DNA of 63,464 bases from Shimia litoralis (GCF_005518135.1 NZ_SULI01000009.1:1-63464); one strand, 5' to 3'. Counted from the stretch's first letter, positions 16,622 through 26,128 are shown. Translations and numbers: made by a program. Notes: generated by a model from the sequence alone, not told the origin.

Positions 16622-17755
16622 ATGACTTCTCATTCTAGAGTCCGGTCTATGGTTGGCGTGGCTTGTCTGGCCAGTGCGTCTTGGTGTCTACCGTTTGGCG
16701 ATATGGCGCATGCCGACCAGAGCCTTGTGGCACGGTCGACAATACCAGTGAAACAGGCCGCAGAAAATGAGGATATCGGATTTCGCCGTGGCTCGTTTAT
16801 TGCCGCGCCTATTCCGTTTTCCAACCCATTGATTGAAACTGGCCTGGCCTTGGGTTTGGGATATCTGTTTCAAGCAGACCCCGACTCGGGAACCTCGGTG
16901 CTTGGGGTTGGTGGGCTTAAGTCGAGCAATGGCAGTGAGGCCTTTGGACTCACTGTAAATTTGTCGCTAGATGCAGATCGCTGGAATTTTGGTGGCACAT
17001 TTGCCGATGCTGACTTGAACTATGATCTGATTTTCAATTCACTTAAAATTCCGATTTCTCAAACCGGAACCTTGGGGCGTGTGTATGTGACACGTCAGGT
17101 TGCTCCTAACTTATCGTTGGGGCTGATGGGGCGGTATCTCTCTACAGAGTTGAGTTCAGGGGCGTCGTCCTTTGGCGCCACCCCGCCGAACTATTCGCTT
17201 CTTGGGGGCGTGGAAACCTTGAGCTATGGGGTCAGTGCAGAATTTGACACTCGAGACAGTGACATTTATCCGCGGTCTGGACGTCGCCTATACGTCACCG
17301 CGTTGGGGAACGAACCCTCAACGGACTTGATTGGCACGTATGACGTATACACAGCGGTTGCCAACAGCTACCACGCGTTGGGCGAAGACAGTGTGCTGGC
17401 CTTTCAGGCCGTTGGCTGCGCCACATCCGAGACTGCGCCGTTTTATGATCTCTGTTCGATTGGCGGAACGGATTCCATGCGGGGATTTAACCCGACCAAG
17501 TTTCTTGATGGGCGGCTTGCCTCGCTTCAGGTGGAATATCGCCGTCAGATGAGCAAGCGCTTTGGACTGGTAGCATTCGCCGGGGCAGGGGCTGTTGGTG
17601 CGTCTTTCGGGGATTTGGATGACTATGGGATCGCCGGCGGTGTGGGGCTTCGGATCGGAGTTTCCAAGACGTTGCCGGTCAATTTCGCGATTGATGTGTC
17701 GCACAACCACCTGAATGAAACGTTGCTATATCTTTCCGTCGGTGAACGGTTTTAA
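16622..17755 (+). CDS. POTRA-less Omp85/BamA-like outer-membrane beta-barrel
   Basis: 377 residues with a signal peptide (cleavage predicted near AHA/DQ, about residue 32), then alternating amphipathic strands throughout and a terminal phenylalanine (SVGERF), as in outer-membrane barrels. The segment SIGGTDSMRGFNP near residue 280 matches the lid-loop (V/I)RG(F/Y) motif of Omp85 proteins, so this resembles the bacterial surface antigen barrel of BamA/TamA. There is no room for POTRA domains, unlike BamA itself. Function unknown. It has AGGA before its ATG and lies 69 bases upstream of an L,D-transpeptidase in the same direction. Confidence 0.82.
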   Translation: MTSHSRVRSMVGVACLASASWCLPFGDMAHADQSLVARSTIPVKQAAENEDIGFRRGSFIAAPIPFSNPLIETGLALGLGYLFQADPDSGTSVLGVGGLKSSNGSEAFGLTVNLSLDADRWNFGGTFADADLNYDLIFNSLKIPISQTGTLGRVYVTRQVAPNLSLGLMGRYLSTELSSGASSFGATPPNYSLLGGVETLSYGVSAEFDTRDSDIYPRSGRRLYVTALGNEPSTDLIGTYDVYTAVANSYHALGEDSVLAFQAVGCATSETAPFYDLCSIGGTDSMRGFNPTKFLDGRLASLQVEYRRQMSKRFGLVAFAGAGAVGASFGDLDDYGIAGGVGLRIGVSKTLPVNFAIDVSHNHLNETLLYLSVGERF

Positions 17756-17824
17756 CCACACTCCAAATCGGGCAGGTTGGGGTGACGTGAGGCAGATTTT
17801 GCAAACCTTGGGATAGGATGACAC

Positions 17825-19450
17825 ATGAATTTACGATCAACGGTCGCCAGTGGTGTCATTGCGCTGGTGATGACAATATCGTCGGCAAGTTGGGCCGGAC
17901 CTGTTGAACAGCAAATTCAGGCGCAGATTCAGGCTTTTGCAGAGGGTGATACTTCGGGATCAAGCGTGTCTTTGGATGCGGATGTGTTTGTGCCGCGTTT
18001 TTATCAGCAACGCGCATATCAGGCCGCGTGGTTTGGAACAGCAGCAGGACAAGATTTGGTCCAAGAGATTCATCGCGGGGTGTCTCATGGGTTTCTGCCA
18101 AGTGACTTCCATCTGGATATTTTGACAGACCTTCAAGCCACAGCCCAGCGCACGGGCAATGCTGCCGATATTGCGGCCTTCGAAGTGGTCGCCTCGGATG
18201 CGGCCGCCAAGCTGTTGACCTATTCCATTTTTGGCAAAGTCGACCCTGCCAAGCTGGACGATGATTGGAATTTTGAGCGTCCGGTTCTCAAACAAGACCC
18301 TGCTGGGGTGTTGAACAGCTATTTGGCGGGCGACGGGTTCTCAGCACTCATGGGGCGTATTCTGATTGATCAGCCGCAATATGATCAACTTGTCACTGCC
18401 TTGGCGGCGTACCGTGAGGTCGCCGCAAACGGCGGTTGGCCACATGTCGTTGACCGCGAGGTTCTCAAGCCCGGCATGATTTCCGAAGTTGTTGTCGCCT
18501 TGCGGTATCGGCTTGCTGCGGAACATGCATTGAATGAAGGGCAGATTTTGCCAAATGCACCGGAAAGCGGTGAAGATCCGGCTTGGGTGTATGACACGGG
18601 CCTTGTGCGCGATGTAAAGGCTTTTCAGGCGCGCCACGGGCTTGAGGCAGATGGTGTCATTGGGCCGAAATCTTATCAGGCTCTCAACCGCACGGCTCAA
18701 GAACGTGTCGATCAAATCCGGTTGAGCCTTGAGCGCGCACGCTGGTTGATGCGAGATTTGGATGGGGATTATGTGCTGGTCAATATTGCAGGCGGGCGCA
18801 CATATCTGGTGAAAGAAGACGGCAGCACATGGATCACCCGATCGGTGACGGGATCACAGTATCGCAAGACACCCGTGTTCCGGGATGCAATCCAGTACAT
18901 GGAGTTCAACCCAACGTGGACCGTGCCGCATTCCATTTTTGTCAAAGACAAGCTTGCGGTTATTCGCAAAGACCCAAAGTATCTTGAGCGTAACAACTAT
19001 GTTGTGCGGGGGGCAGATGGCAAACTTGTGTCGCCGTCACAGGTGAACTGGTCGGCTGATAATCCAGGTGTGACATTGGTACAGCAACCGGGTCCGACGA
19101 ATGCGCTTGGCTTGGTCAAATTCATGTTTCCCAACAAATATGCCGTATATCTGCATGACACCAACAATCGTGATCTGTTTCAGCGCAACGAGCGCAACCT
19201 AAGTTCTGGATGCGTGCGCATCGAATATCCGTTCGAGTTCGCCAGCCTGTTGATGGAAGCCGACACAAGTTGGAACGAAGCCAAAATGCAAGATATTCTC
19301 GCCAGTAAACAGACCACGCGGGTCACTTTGCCTGCGCCAGTGCCGGTATTGCTGACCTATTGGACCGCTTGGCTCGAGGATGGGGCCGTGCAGTTTCGCG
19401 AAGATATCTATGCGCGCGACACACCTATCTTGAAGGCCCTCAACCGGTAA
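17825..19450 (+). CDS. L,D-transpeptidase (YcbB/LdtD-like) with peptidoglycan-binding domain
   Basis: 541 residues: a signal peptide (cleavage near SWA/GP), a long helical domain (about 40-250), a PG_binding_1 repeat (LVRDVKAFQARHGLEADGVI, about 260-295), then the YkuD catalytic domain with H444 (HDTNNR) and the nucleophile C463 in SSGCVRI. These enzymes form 3-3 cross-links in peptidoglycan or attach proteins to it, in the periplasm. The architecture and length match the large YcbB type. AGGA precedes the ATG. Pairing with the upstream outer-membrane barrel suggests an envelope-linking function, which is untested. Confidence 0.93.
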   Translation: MNLRSTVASGVIALVMTISSASWAGPVEQQIQAQIQAFAEGDTSGSSVSLDADVFVPRFYQQRAYQAAWFGTAAGQDLVQEIHRGVSHGFLPSDFHLDILTDLQATAQRTGNAADIAAFEVVASDAAAKLLTYSIFGKVDPAKLDDDWNFERPVLKQDPAGVLNSYLAGDGFSALMGRILIDQPQYDQLVTALAAYREVAANGGWPHVVDREVLKPGMISEVVVALRYRLAAEHALNEGQILPNAPESGEDPAWVYDTGLVRDVKAFQARHGLEADGVIGPKSYQALNRTAQERVDQIRLSLERARWLMRDLDGDYVLVNIAGGRTYLVKEDGSTWITRSVTGSQYRKTPVFRDAIQYMEFNPTWTVPHSIFVKDKLAVIRKDPKYLERNNYVVRGADGKLVSPSQVNWSADNPGVTLVQQPGPTNALGLVKFMFPNKYAVYLHDTNNRDLFQRNERNLSSGCVRIEYPFEFASLLMEADTSWNEAKMQDILASKQTTRVTLPAPVPVLLTYWTAWLEDGAVQFREDIYARDTPILKALNR

Positions 19451-19468
19451 TCCCGACGCTGGGGGCAT

Positions 19469-19498
19469 GGCGCGCGGCCCCATATGAGGTCGCGCGCC
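19469..19498. terminator. Hairpin between convergent ldt and mscS genes
   Basis: GGCGCGCGGCC (19469-19479) can pair with GGTCGCGCGCC (19488-19498) around an eight-base loop with one G-U pair. It lies between the two convergent stops and could stop both transcripts, although no U-run follows. Confidence 0.55.
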
Positions 19499-19501
19499 GT
19501 A

Positions 19502-21583
19502 CTATCTGGGCTTTGACGTGTTCAGCGCCGCTTGTGCGGCTTCTTCAACGGCGGCTTGGGCACCGGCACCCGCCGCAGAGCCGTCGCTGGATCGCACGCG
19601 CACTTCGCGCACGGCCACGTCAATGCCTTCTTCTTTGAACATCTTGCGCACGGCCTCGTATACCACGCGGCGCAGTTGAAACTGTTCTCCGGGGCGGGAT
19701 TTGAACGATGCCCGTACGATCATGGCACTGTCGTCCATCATCACCACACCCGAAGATTTGAGAGGCTCGACAAACAAATGTCCAAAGGTTTCATCCGTCA
19801 AAAGCGTCTGGCCCAGCGCCTTGAATTTCTTGCGCAGCGCATGAGTGTCTGTGTCAAAGGGCACGCGGAAGTCCATTTTGAAAATCACCCAATCGCGCGA
19901 ATGGTTGGCGATGGTCTGGATCTCGCCAAAAGGCACCGTATGCAACGCCCCAAGATGGTGGCGGATTTGCAGGGATCGAATGCCTGCCCGTTCAATGGTG
20001 CCCATGGCCACGCCTGTGTCGACATAATCGCCAACGCGAAAGGCGTCATCCAATAGGAAAAACAAGCCCGATACGATATCTTTGACCAAAGCTTGGCTGC
20101 CCATGCCGACCGCAAGCCCAATCACGCCCGCGCCAGCAAATAATGGCACAACATCGACGCCGATCGCTGACAACCCAATCATGCCTGCGATAATGGCGAT
20201 CCCCGCCAGCATGCTGTTGCGCATCAACGGCAAAAGCGTGGCGATCCGTGTTTGGCGAGCGGTTTCGCTTTCGCCTGCGCGTGGGGCCGCGCGGCACAGC
20301 ACACGTTCGGTGCCAATCAAAACCAGTTGCCACAGGATATACGCAATGAATGTGGTAATCAAAAGTTGCGTCAATGCGGGCACAAGCCCCCCAACGGTGC
20401 GCGCCGCGACCAGTCCATGCCATGGGCCGCTCCAGATACGGAGCAGCAACAGCAACGTTACAATCACGACCGCAGCGCGCCCCATGCGGGCAAAAAACTG
20501 GGCAAAGCTCGGGATGGTCGGGAATTGGGCTTGTTCATCATTGCGTCGATCCACACGGGTGGCCCAATCATCCAGCATCAGACACACTGCAATGGCCAGC
20601 ATGACCGTCATAAAGCTAAAGATGGCCAGTTTGTTGGCCTCCATACGGCCCAACAACAATAGGATCGAGGTCGCAAACCACGACAGTGTCACATAGATGG
20701 ACGCCATGAGGTGCCACACCCCGGCAAATGACGACCAGCCCTTGCCGCGTTCGCGCCCTTCAGAGCCATATCGCAGAATTTGTGCAATCGTCGGGCGGTT
20801 GGCAAAGAAAGCCAACATCACCCAAAGCGCAAGCGCACTCCGGCTGGCCAACACAAAGATCAACACCGCCTTGGGTTCCATCGCGCCGGAATGAAACAGG
20901 CTTGCGGTGACAAATGAAAACCCTGCAAAGGCGGCAATGCCCGTCACCCACCAATACAAACGACGGGCGGCGGCATCATCCAGATGCACGATACGCATCT
21001 CGGGATAAAATGGGGCCAGCACCATCCGGCTGCAAATGGTAAACACGCGCACAGCGAGAATTGCCGTGAGATAGGTGATCACCACGGTTTGGGCGACCGG
21101 ATCTTGTTGGGTGGCCATCAAAAGCGGCCAACCCCCAAGGCAGGCAAAGATCGACAGACCCACCATGTTGGCCCCAAACCAGCCAAAGCGCCGCCCGATC
21201 CCGATATGGCCATCGCTCTCTTTGGTCAGCTTGATGCGTGACTGGACTGTGCGAAACACCAATTCTGCCAACACCCCGATGCCCAAGTAAAACAACGACT
21301 GAAACAGCAGGCTCCAGCTGTTGAAGCCAGTCGCGTGCAGGCGCACGAAAAAATGCCCGATTTCGGATGGAAAGCTGGGAATATAGGCAATCAGCGTGGC
21401 AAGGTTTTCCGCCGCCCGAGAGGAACTGGCGGCCAGCGTATCAAACACCACTTGGGTGGTGCCAAAAAACTCTTCTGCCATGTCGGGGGCAGGGGGTTCT
21501 TGGGCATCCGCGGCGCGCGCAAAAAGGCCAAACATAATGCCCAGAACGGGAATGGCGAGAAATGGTTGAGCAAGTCGGCGCAT
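19502..21583 (-). CDS. MscS-family mechanosensitive ion channel
   Basis: 693 residues: a signal peptide (ARAADA/QE), a periplasmic N-terminal stretch, about ten hydrophobic spans, then the conserved MscS core around 460-640. The pore helix region is Ala/Gly-rich (FAGAGVIGLAVGMGSQALVKD), followed by the beta domain FLLDDAFRVGDYVD and the cytoplasmic segment ending near residue 660. The size places it with the enlarged MscK/YbdG-like channels, which open on membrane tension during osmotic downshock. The C-terminal tail is Ala-rich and variable. AGGGG lies ahead of the start. Confidence 0.92.
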   Translation of the reverse strand: MRRLAQPFLAIPVLGIMFGLFARAADAQEPPAPDMAEEFFGTTQVVFDTLAASSSRAAENLATLIAYIPSFPSEIGHFFVRLHATGFNSWSLLFQSLFYLGIGVLAELVFRTVQSRIKLTKESDGHIGIGRRFGWFGANMVGLSIFACLGGWPLLMATQQDPVAQTVVITYLTAILAVRVFTICSRMVLAPFYPEMRIVHLDDAAARRLYWWVTGIAAFAGFSFVTASLFHSGAMEPKAVLIFVLASRSALALWVMLAFFANRPTIAQILRYGSEGRERGKGWSSFAGVWHLMASIYVTLSWFATSILLLLGRMEANKLAIFSFMTVMLAIAVCLMLDDWATRVDRRNDEQAQFPTIPSFAQFFARMGRAAVVIVTLLLLLRIWSGPWHGLVAARTVGGLVPALTQLLITTFIAYILWQLVLIGTERVLCRAAPRAGESETARQTRIATLLPLMRNSMLAGIAIIAGMIGLSAIGVDVVPLFAGAGVIGLAVGMGSQALVKDIVSGLFFLLDDAFRVGDYVDTGVAMGTIERAGIRSLQIRHHLGALHTVPFGEIQTIANHSRDWVIFKMDFRVPFDTDTHALRKKFKALGQTLLTDETFGHLFVEPLKSSGVVMMDDSAMIVRASFKSRPGEQFQLRRVVYEAVRKMFKEEGIDVAVREVRVRSSDGSAAGAGAQAAVEEAAQAALNTSKPR

Positions 21584-21725
21584 GGGTGCCCCTGTCTTAA
21601 AATCAAGTTGAACAAGACGGTACCGACAACACCTTGATCGAACAAGGGAAACTGTTTGATCCGTGTATATGCTATGCTACCCTTAAGCCACCAAATGTGG
21701 TTTTCTAAGAAACGGGAACAAGAGC

Positions 21726-23414
21726 GTGCGCAAATTTCTGGTGTCTGGGTTGGTCTGTCTTGGTGTTCTTGGGGCGGGTCCGGCACCGGCACAGGATGTC
21801 CCCGATTTAGAGACGCTGACCCTTTACGCAGAGTTTGAAACCTTGCGCAGTGCGTCCCCCAGCGACGCACTTGATATCGCAGATCAGGTTTTGGCACGCG
21901 CGGACGATCCGGATATGCGTCTGGATTTTGCCCGAACGGCGTTGGCAGCAGGCGATCCTGACCGGGCGCTGGCGTATATCAAACGCCTCAAGTTTGGCTT
22001 TGAACCCGCGGACCCACGTGCGGCGGACGTTCTGGACATCATGACCTTGGCGTATACGGCGCTTGGGGATGACGCCGCAGCGCTTGAACACGCCTTGCTG
22101 GCCTATAATGCCGTTGAAAAACGCCTTGGTGCCGAGAACCCTGCGTTATTGGTGCGGCTGGACGCGCTTGAACCCATGATCAGGGCGCAAAATCCTGCGT
22201 TGATGGCCGAAGTCCGCAAGATGCGCCGACACATTGAAAAGGTCCAAGACACGGATGCCAGTGATGGCCGTATCGCGGGCATGCGCGATCTTCAGGAACC
22301 GACAGCCGTCCAAGTTTGGTATGGCACCAACCGGCAACCGACGGGCCAAGCCGATCCCGCTCTGGCCTTTGGCACCGAAATTGGTGCGCTGTCTGTGGGG
22401 ACGCTCACAGTCACCATTCCGCCCAACCATCTGGCGGGATTGATCGAACGACCCACAGGATGGTTCTTTACCGAGCAACTTGATCCGACCCAACATGTTG
22501 TTCTGGCCGAAATGCAGACCATGACCAAAGACGTCTTTGCCCAAGGGTGTTGTGACGCAGAGGATCGTCTGTTGTTTATTCATGGGTATAACGTGTCCTT
22601 TCACGACGGTGCCTTGCGTGCAGCACAGTTGTCGTATGATCTCGAATTCCCTGGCACGTCGATGTATTACAGCTGGCCCTCAAAGAGCTCGTTGTATGGA
22701 TATCTCAGCGATGCCAACAATGTGGTCGCGTCCCGCCCAGCAATGGAAACATTTTTTGAAATGGCCACGCGCGGGTCGGGTAAATTGCATGTTGTGGCCC
22801 ACTCCATGGGCAACCGGTATGCGCTTGAAGCCCTTGAGACATTTTTTCTCAAATATCCGGACCGCACGTTGGGGCAATTGGTTCTGGCCGCACCGGATGT
22901 GGATCGGGCCGAGTTGGCCGCACGATTTGAGGGCATTCGCGCACATACCGATGGTGTAACGCTTTATGCTTCCAAACACGATCTGGCGCTTCAGATATCG
23001 CGACGTGTGAATGGGGCCGCACGGGCAGGGGATGCCAATGGCACGCCTTTGCAACTGGCGGGGCTTGATACTGTTGATGCCTCCTTGGTCGAAGCAGATT
23101 CCTTGGGCCATTCGTATTTTGCGGACGCCCCAGAGCTATTGGGAGATATTCTGGGGGTCGTACGTCTGGGGTGGCAGCCTTCCGAACGCTGTGGGGTTGC
23201 TGCGCGCACGACAGCGTCGTCCACCGGCAGCGTCTGGGATGTGCGCCCCGACGGGTGTCCTGTTCAAGAGGTGCGTACCGCAGGTGATATGATGCGGGTG
23301 CATGGTCAGGATGCGCTTAGTCAGGCGCAAACCAGACTACAGTCCGCCGAGTCTGCGGATCAGAGCTTTTGGCTTGGGGTGATGGATGTGATCAAGCTGC
23401 GCGCGGCAAATTAA
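21726..23414 (+). CDS. Secreted alpha/beta hydrolase of the DUF900 type with N-terminal helical repeats
   Basis: 562 residues starting at GTG. A signal peptide (GAGPAPA/QD) leads into about 150 residues of TPR-like helices (LDFARTALAAGDPDRALAY, DIMTLAYTALGDDAAALEH). The hydrolase domain follows: VQVWYGTNRQPTG, LLFIHGYNVSF and the nucleophile serine in VVAHSMGNRYALEAL. DUF900 proteins are lipase-like and of unknown substrate; this one should be periplasmic. Nothing of the operon is visible: the neighbours face away or are separated by more than 140 bases. Confidence 0.85.
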   Translation: MRKFLVSGLVCLGVLGAGPAPAQDVPDLETLTLYAEFETLRSASPSDALDIADQVLARADDPDMRLDFARTALAAGDPDRALAYIKRLKFGFEPADPRAADVLDIMTLAYTALGDDAAALEHALLAYNAVEKRLGAENPALLVRLDALEPMIRAQNPALMAEVRKMRRHIEKVQDTDASDGRIAGMRDLQEPTAVQVWYGTNRQPTGQADPALAFGTEIGALSVGTLTVTIPPNHLAGLIERPTGWFFTEQLDPTQHVVLAEMQTMTKDVFAQGCCDAEDRLLFIHGYNVSFHDGALRAAQLSYDLEFPGTSMYYSWPSKSSLYGYLSDANNVVASRPAMETFFEMATRGSGKLHVVAHSMGNRYALEALETFFLKYPDRTLGQLVLAAPDVDRAELAARFEGIRAHTDGVTLYASKHDLALQISRRVNGAARAGDANGTPLQLAGLDTVDASLVEADSLGHSYFADAPELLGDILGVVRLGWQPSERCGVAARTTASSTGSVWDVRPDGCPVQEVRTAGDMMRVHGQDALSQAQTRLQSAESADQSFWLGVMDVIKLRAAN

Positions 23415-23577
23415 GCAATGCGTGTTGATGTCTGGCAAACGGGTATGCACCTGTTTTGACCTGAAAATGCCGAACTTGTTGCACTGCTGTGCCCGATTTC
23501 CGCCCAAGTCCCAAGACATAGTCGTGTAAGCCCAGAAATATTCTCTGGGGTTCTTAAGATTTTGTTTTGGTTTTCTT

Positions 23578-24366
23578 ATGCATGTTGTCACTCATAAACG
23601 GCTTTCCCAAAAAACTGACACGGCGTCTTCCATCGCTCAGGTTTACGAGACCTTCTCGGATGTTACGCGGGCATCAGCTTTGGCACCATCCGGACAAGAC
23701 CCGTCTGAACAGGCGTATTCCTGTTTTGCGCCTGATACCCGTATCAAGACAGTGCAAGGCGAGCGTTGCATTTGCGACCTTTCCCAAGGTGATATGGTTC
23801 TGACACGTGACAATGGCTTTCAATCCATACGATGGATCGGGGCACAAACTCTTTGTGATGATGCCCAAGATACCGCCGAGGATGTCATCGACATTGCGCA
23901 AGGCGCATTTGGGGCTGGGATGCCGGATGCAAAATTGTCGGTCTCAAGCTGTTTTCGGCTATTGGTGCGCACTGATGCGCTCTTGGATATTTCGGGGGTT
24001 TGCGAGGCGCTGATTACCGCAAAAGATCTCGTTGGATTGCCCCATGTCACGCGCAATACGCGCAAAACACCCCGTCAGTTCGTCTTGATTATTTTGGATC
24101 GGCACGAACTCATTCAGGCAAATGGGCTTTGGTGCGAGACTTTTCAGGCCCATAAACAGACCTTTGATCTGCCCGTGGGGGCGCAAGATCAGCGCGACAC
24201 CCCAGAGACGCAAAGCCAAGATGTATTGAATAGGTTACGCGGTCAAACATATGGTCCGGCACGCTGTATGGTTCAGGCAGAACACGCCATCGCGATGATG
24301 TCTCAGACGTGGCGTGACCGCCAGTCGGCCCAGTCCTCTGGCGTATCCAAGTCCAATATCGCGTGA
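23578..24366 (+). CDS. Hint-domain (Hedgehog/intein-type) protein, probably not self-processing
   Basis: 262 residues. The Hint domain begins at SCFAPDTRIKTVQGERC (about 48-64) and includes MVLTRDNGFQSIRWIG and ILDRHELIQANGLWCETF. In rhodobacterial relatives a motif like LSPQHRxLVR supplies the block B histidine; here it reads VSSCFRLLVRT, so that histidine is missing and self-cleavage is doubtful. The first Cys of the domain is kept. No calcium-binding repeats or secretion signal are seen. The last 64 bases overlap the 3' end of the opposing MobA-like gene. The role of these stand-alone proteins is unknown. Confidence 0.8.
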   Translation: MHVVTHKRLSQKTDTASSIAQVYETFSDVTRASALAPSGQDPSEQAYSCFAPDTRIKTVQGERCICDLSQGDMVLTRDNGFQSIRWIGAQTLCDDAQDTAEDVIDIAQGAFGAGMPDAKLSVSSCFRLLVRTDALLDISGVCEALITAKDLVGLPHVTRNTRKTPRQFVLIILDRHELIQANGLWCETFQAHKQTFDLPVGAQDQRDTPETQSQDVLNRLRGQTYGPARCMVQAEHAIAMMSQTWRDRQSAQSSGVSKSNIA

Positions 24367-24905
24367 TTGTCGGGCAAGCTGACATAGGTGATGGCAGACG
24401 CGTGTGCCTTGAGCACCGATCGCGCCCCCCGATCGCCTTGCAGTCCGCATAAGTCTTGGAACATTGAACGTGGAAAAATCACAGGGTGACCGTGGTCTCC
24501 GTCATCTGAAGTGGCGCGGTGGATCATCTCTGGTGCGGTGTGCCATGCAGCCAGCATTTTGGCCAAGTCATCTTCGCTCAAAAGCGGCATGTCTGCGGGA
24601 AGGATCATGGCCGCCGTGATGGATGGGGCACAGGCCTGAACCAAAGTGCGCAAGCTATGTGACATACCCAATGCCGGGTCTTGGACATGGACAAGTGTGA
24701 GGTTGGGGTTTTGCGCCAGACCGCCCAGCGCATCATGGCGCGCGATGTTGGTTGCGGGCAGGGCGATGATGACCTGACATCCCGTCGACAAGGCCCGCTT
24801 GGCCACATCACATAAGATGGGCCGCCCATGTACCAACTCAAGCAGTTTGTCAGCACCGTTCATGCGTCGAGACAGCCCGGCGGCCGGAATGAGAATGGCA
24901 AGCAT
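24303..24905 (-). CDS. MobA-like nucleotidyltransferase (molybdenum cofactor cytidylyl-/guanylyltransferase family)
   Basis: 200 residues from the ATG at the conserved start LAILIPAAGLSRRMNGADKL, the nucleotide-binding loop of the MobA/MocA family. The metal-binding region ILPADMPLLSEDDL (about 115-128) and GHPVIFPRSMF (about 152) are present. These enzymes add CMP or GMP to molybdopterin for xanthine-dehydrogenase-type or DMSO-reductase-type enzymes. No molybdoenzyme gene is adjacent, so which nucleotide is used cannot be said. The 3' end overlaps the opposing Hint gene by 64 bases. Confidence 0.85.
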   Translation of the reverse strand: MLAILIPAAGLSRRMNGADKLLELVHGRPILCDVAKRALSTGCQVIIALPATNIARHDALGGLAQNPNLTLVHVQDPALGMSHSLRTLVQACAPSITAAMILPADMPLLSEDDLAKMLAAWHTAPEMIHRATSDDGDHGHPVIFPRSMFQDLCGLQGDRGARSVLKAHASAITYVSLPDNHAILDLDTPEDWADWRSRHV

Positions 24906-25101
24906 AGCGCGACGTGACCCTTTGCGGTCTGTGAAAGACACTGGCGTGTTACTAATGTCACTGTGCTGGAAACCGATCTGATTGAAAAGAGCGTTCAAAA
25001 TCATGATCTAAAGCCAGCTTGAACGGACCCAACGAAAAAAACACAAATGTTTCAAGTGATTGTGTCTGTGGGTGTGGCAAGCCATGTGCTAGTGTCGTTT
25101 G

Positions 25102-25692
25102 ATGGAAATTGCGCATGTATCAAAAGTTTTGGCGTTTGGCGTTGCCTTGTTGGGGGCGGTTGGATCCGCGTGCGCCGAGCCTTATGCGTATATGTTGGAT
25201 GTCAAACGTTCAAATGTGGCGTTTTTTTATGATTTGGGAGGCTTGGCCACCAAAGGCCACTTTCCAATTTCAGAAGCCGATGTCACCGTAGATTTGGCCA
25301 ATGTCAGCGCATCAGAAGTTCGCGTTCGAATTGCAACGGAATTTGCGCGCGCAGGCGGTGCTTTTGCGACGATGGCGATGCGATCACCGGATTTGTTGCA
25401 TACCGGTGCGTACCCCTATGCAGAATTTATCAGCCATACCGTGTCACGGAGCGACACTGGCGCGCGCATTTTGGGGGATTTGACCTTGCGCGGACAAACC
25501 CGTCCAATTGTGCTTGAGGCGAAATTCATGCGCGAGGCTGATGCGCCATTGGACAATTCCAAATTGGTGTTGCGCATTGAGGGGGGCGTCAACCGGTCAG
25601 ACTATGGCGTGACAGGATTTCAAAAACTGGTTGGTGACCGCATCAACCTTGGATTTTTGGTCTATTTGGATCGGGATGCAGTCACGCAATAA
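25102..25692 (+). CDS. YceI-family periplasmic protein
   Basis: 196 residues with a signal peptide (GAVGSACA/EP) and a single YceI lipocalin-like beta-barrel: YMLDVKRSNVAFFYDLGG, ATMAMRSPDLLHTGAYPYAEF, LTLRGQTRPIVLEA. YceI proteins bind polyprenyl chains such as ubiquinone precursors in the periplasm. The ATG is used in preference to the TTG three bases before it. A lone gene, it converges on the Fur-family gene with 16 bases between the stops. Confidence 0.9.
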   Translation: MEIAHVSKVLAFGVALLGAVGSACAEPYAYMLDVKRSNVAFFYDLGGLATKGHFPISEADVTVDLANVSASEVRVRIATEFARAGGAFATMAMRSPDLLHTGAYPYAEFISHTVSRSDTGARILGDLTLRGQTRPIVLEAKFMREADAPLDNSKLVLRIEGGVNRSDYGVTGFQKLVGDRINLGFLVYLDRDAVTQ

Positions 25693-25708
25693 CCGCCAAT
25701 AATTCGGG

Positions 25709-26128
25709 TCACGCCCCGGGCTTGCGAATTGGAACGCCGTACAGCTCAAGCTTGTGACCCATCAAACGATAGCCAAGCTTTTCCGCGATCTTTTCCTGCA
25801 GCGCTTCGATATCGGGGTCCACAAATTCGATGACCTCGCCCGAGTTGATATCAATCAGGTGATCGTGATGTTCGCGTTCTGCGTCTTCGTAGCGGGCGCG
25901 GCCATCCCCGAACTCGAGCTTGTCTAGTATGCCAGCCTCTTCAAAGAGTTTGACCGTGCGATATACTGTGGCCAGCGAAATACCCGAGTCGCGCGCCGAG
26001 GCCCGCGCATACAGTTCTTCTACATCAGGGTGATCTGCGCTTTCTTGTAACACGGCCGCAATCGTACGGCGTTGTTCAGTCATACGCAGGCCTTTGGCCT
26101 CGCAGCGGGCGATAATCGTGTCGGTCAT
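25709..26128 (-). CDS. Fur-family metalloregulator (Fur/Mur type)
   Basis: 139 residues with the Fur winged helix (ISLATVYRTVKLFEEAGIL, about 50-68) and metal-site residues in HPDVEELY and EHHDHLIDINSGEVIEF. The C-terminal CxxC pair that binds structural zinc in E. coli Fur is absent; only one cysteine is present, near the N-terminus. This is common for alphaproteobacterial members, which in Rhodobacterales often sense manganese (Mur). HHDH also occurs in Fur proper, so iron versus manganese sensing stays open. AGGGA precedes the start. Confidence 0.9.
   Translation of the reverse strand: MTDTIIARCEAKGLRMTEQRRTIAAVLQESADHPDVEELYARASARDSGISLATVYRTVKLFEEAGILDKLEFGDGRARYEDAEREHHDHLIDINSGEVIEFVDPDIEALQEKIAEKLGYRLMGHKLELYGVPIRKPGA

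Noticed and set aside
16084-16633. Frames on both strands across the tRNA-Leu region
   Set aside because: They run through the tRNA and its terminator and have no family resemblance.
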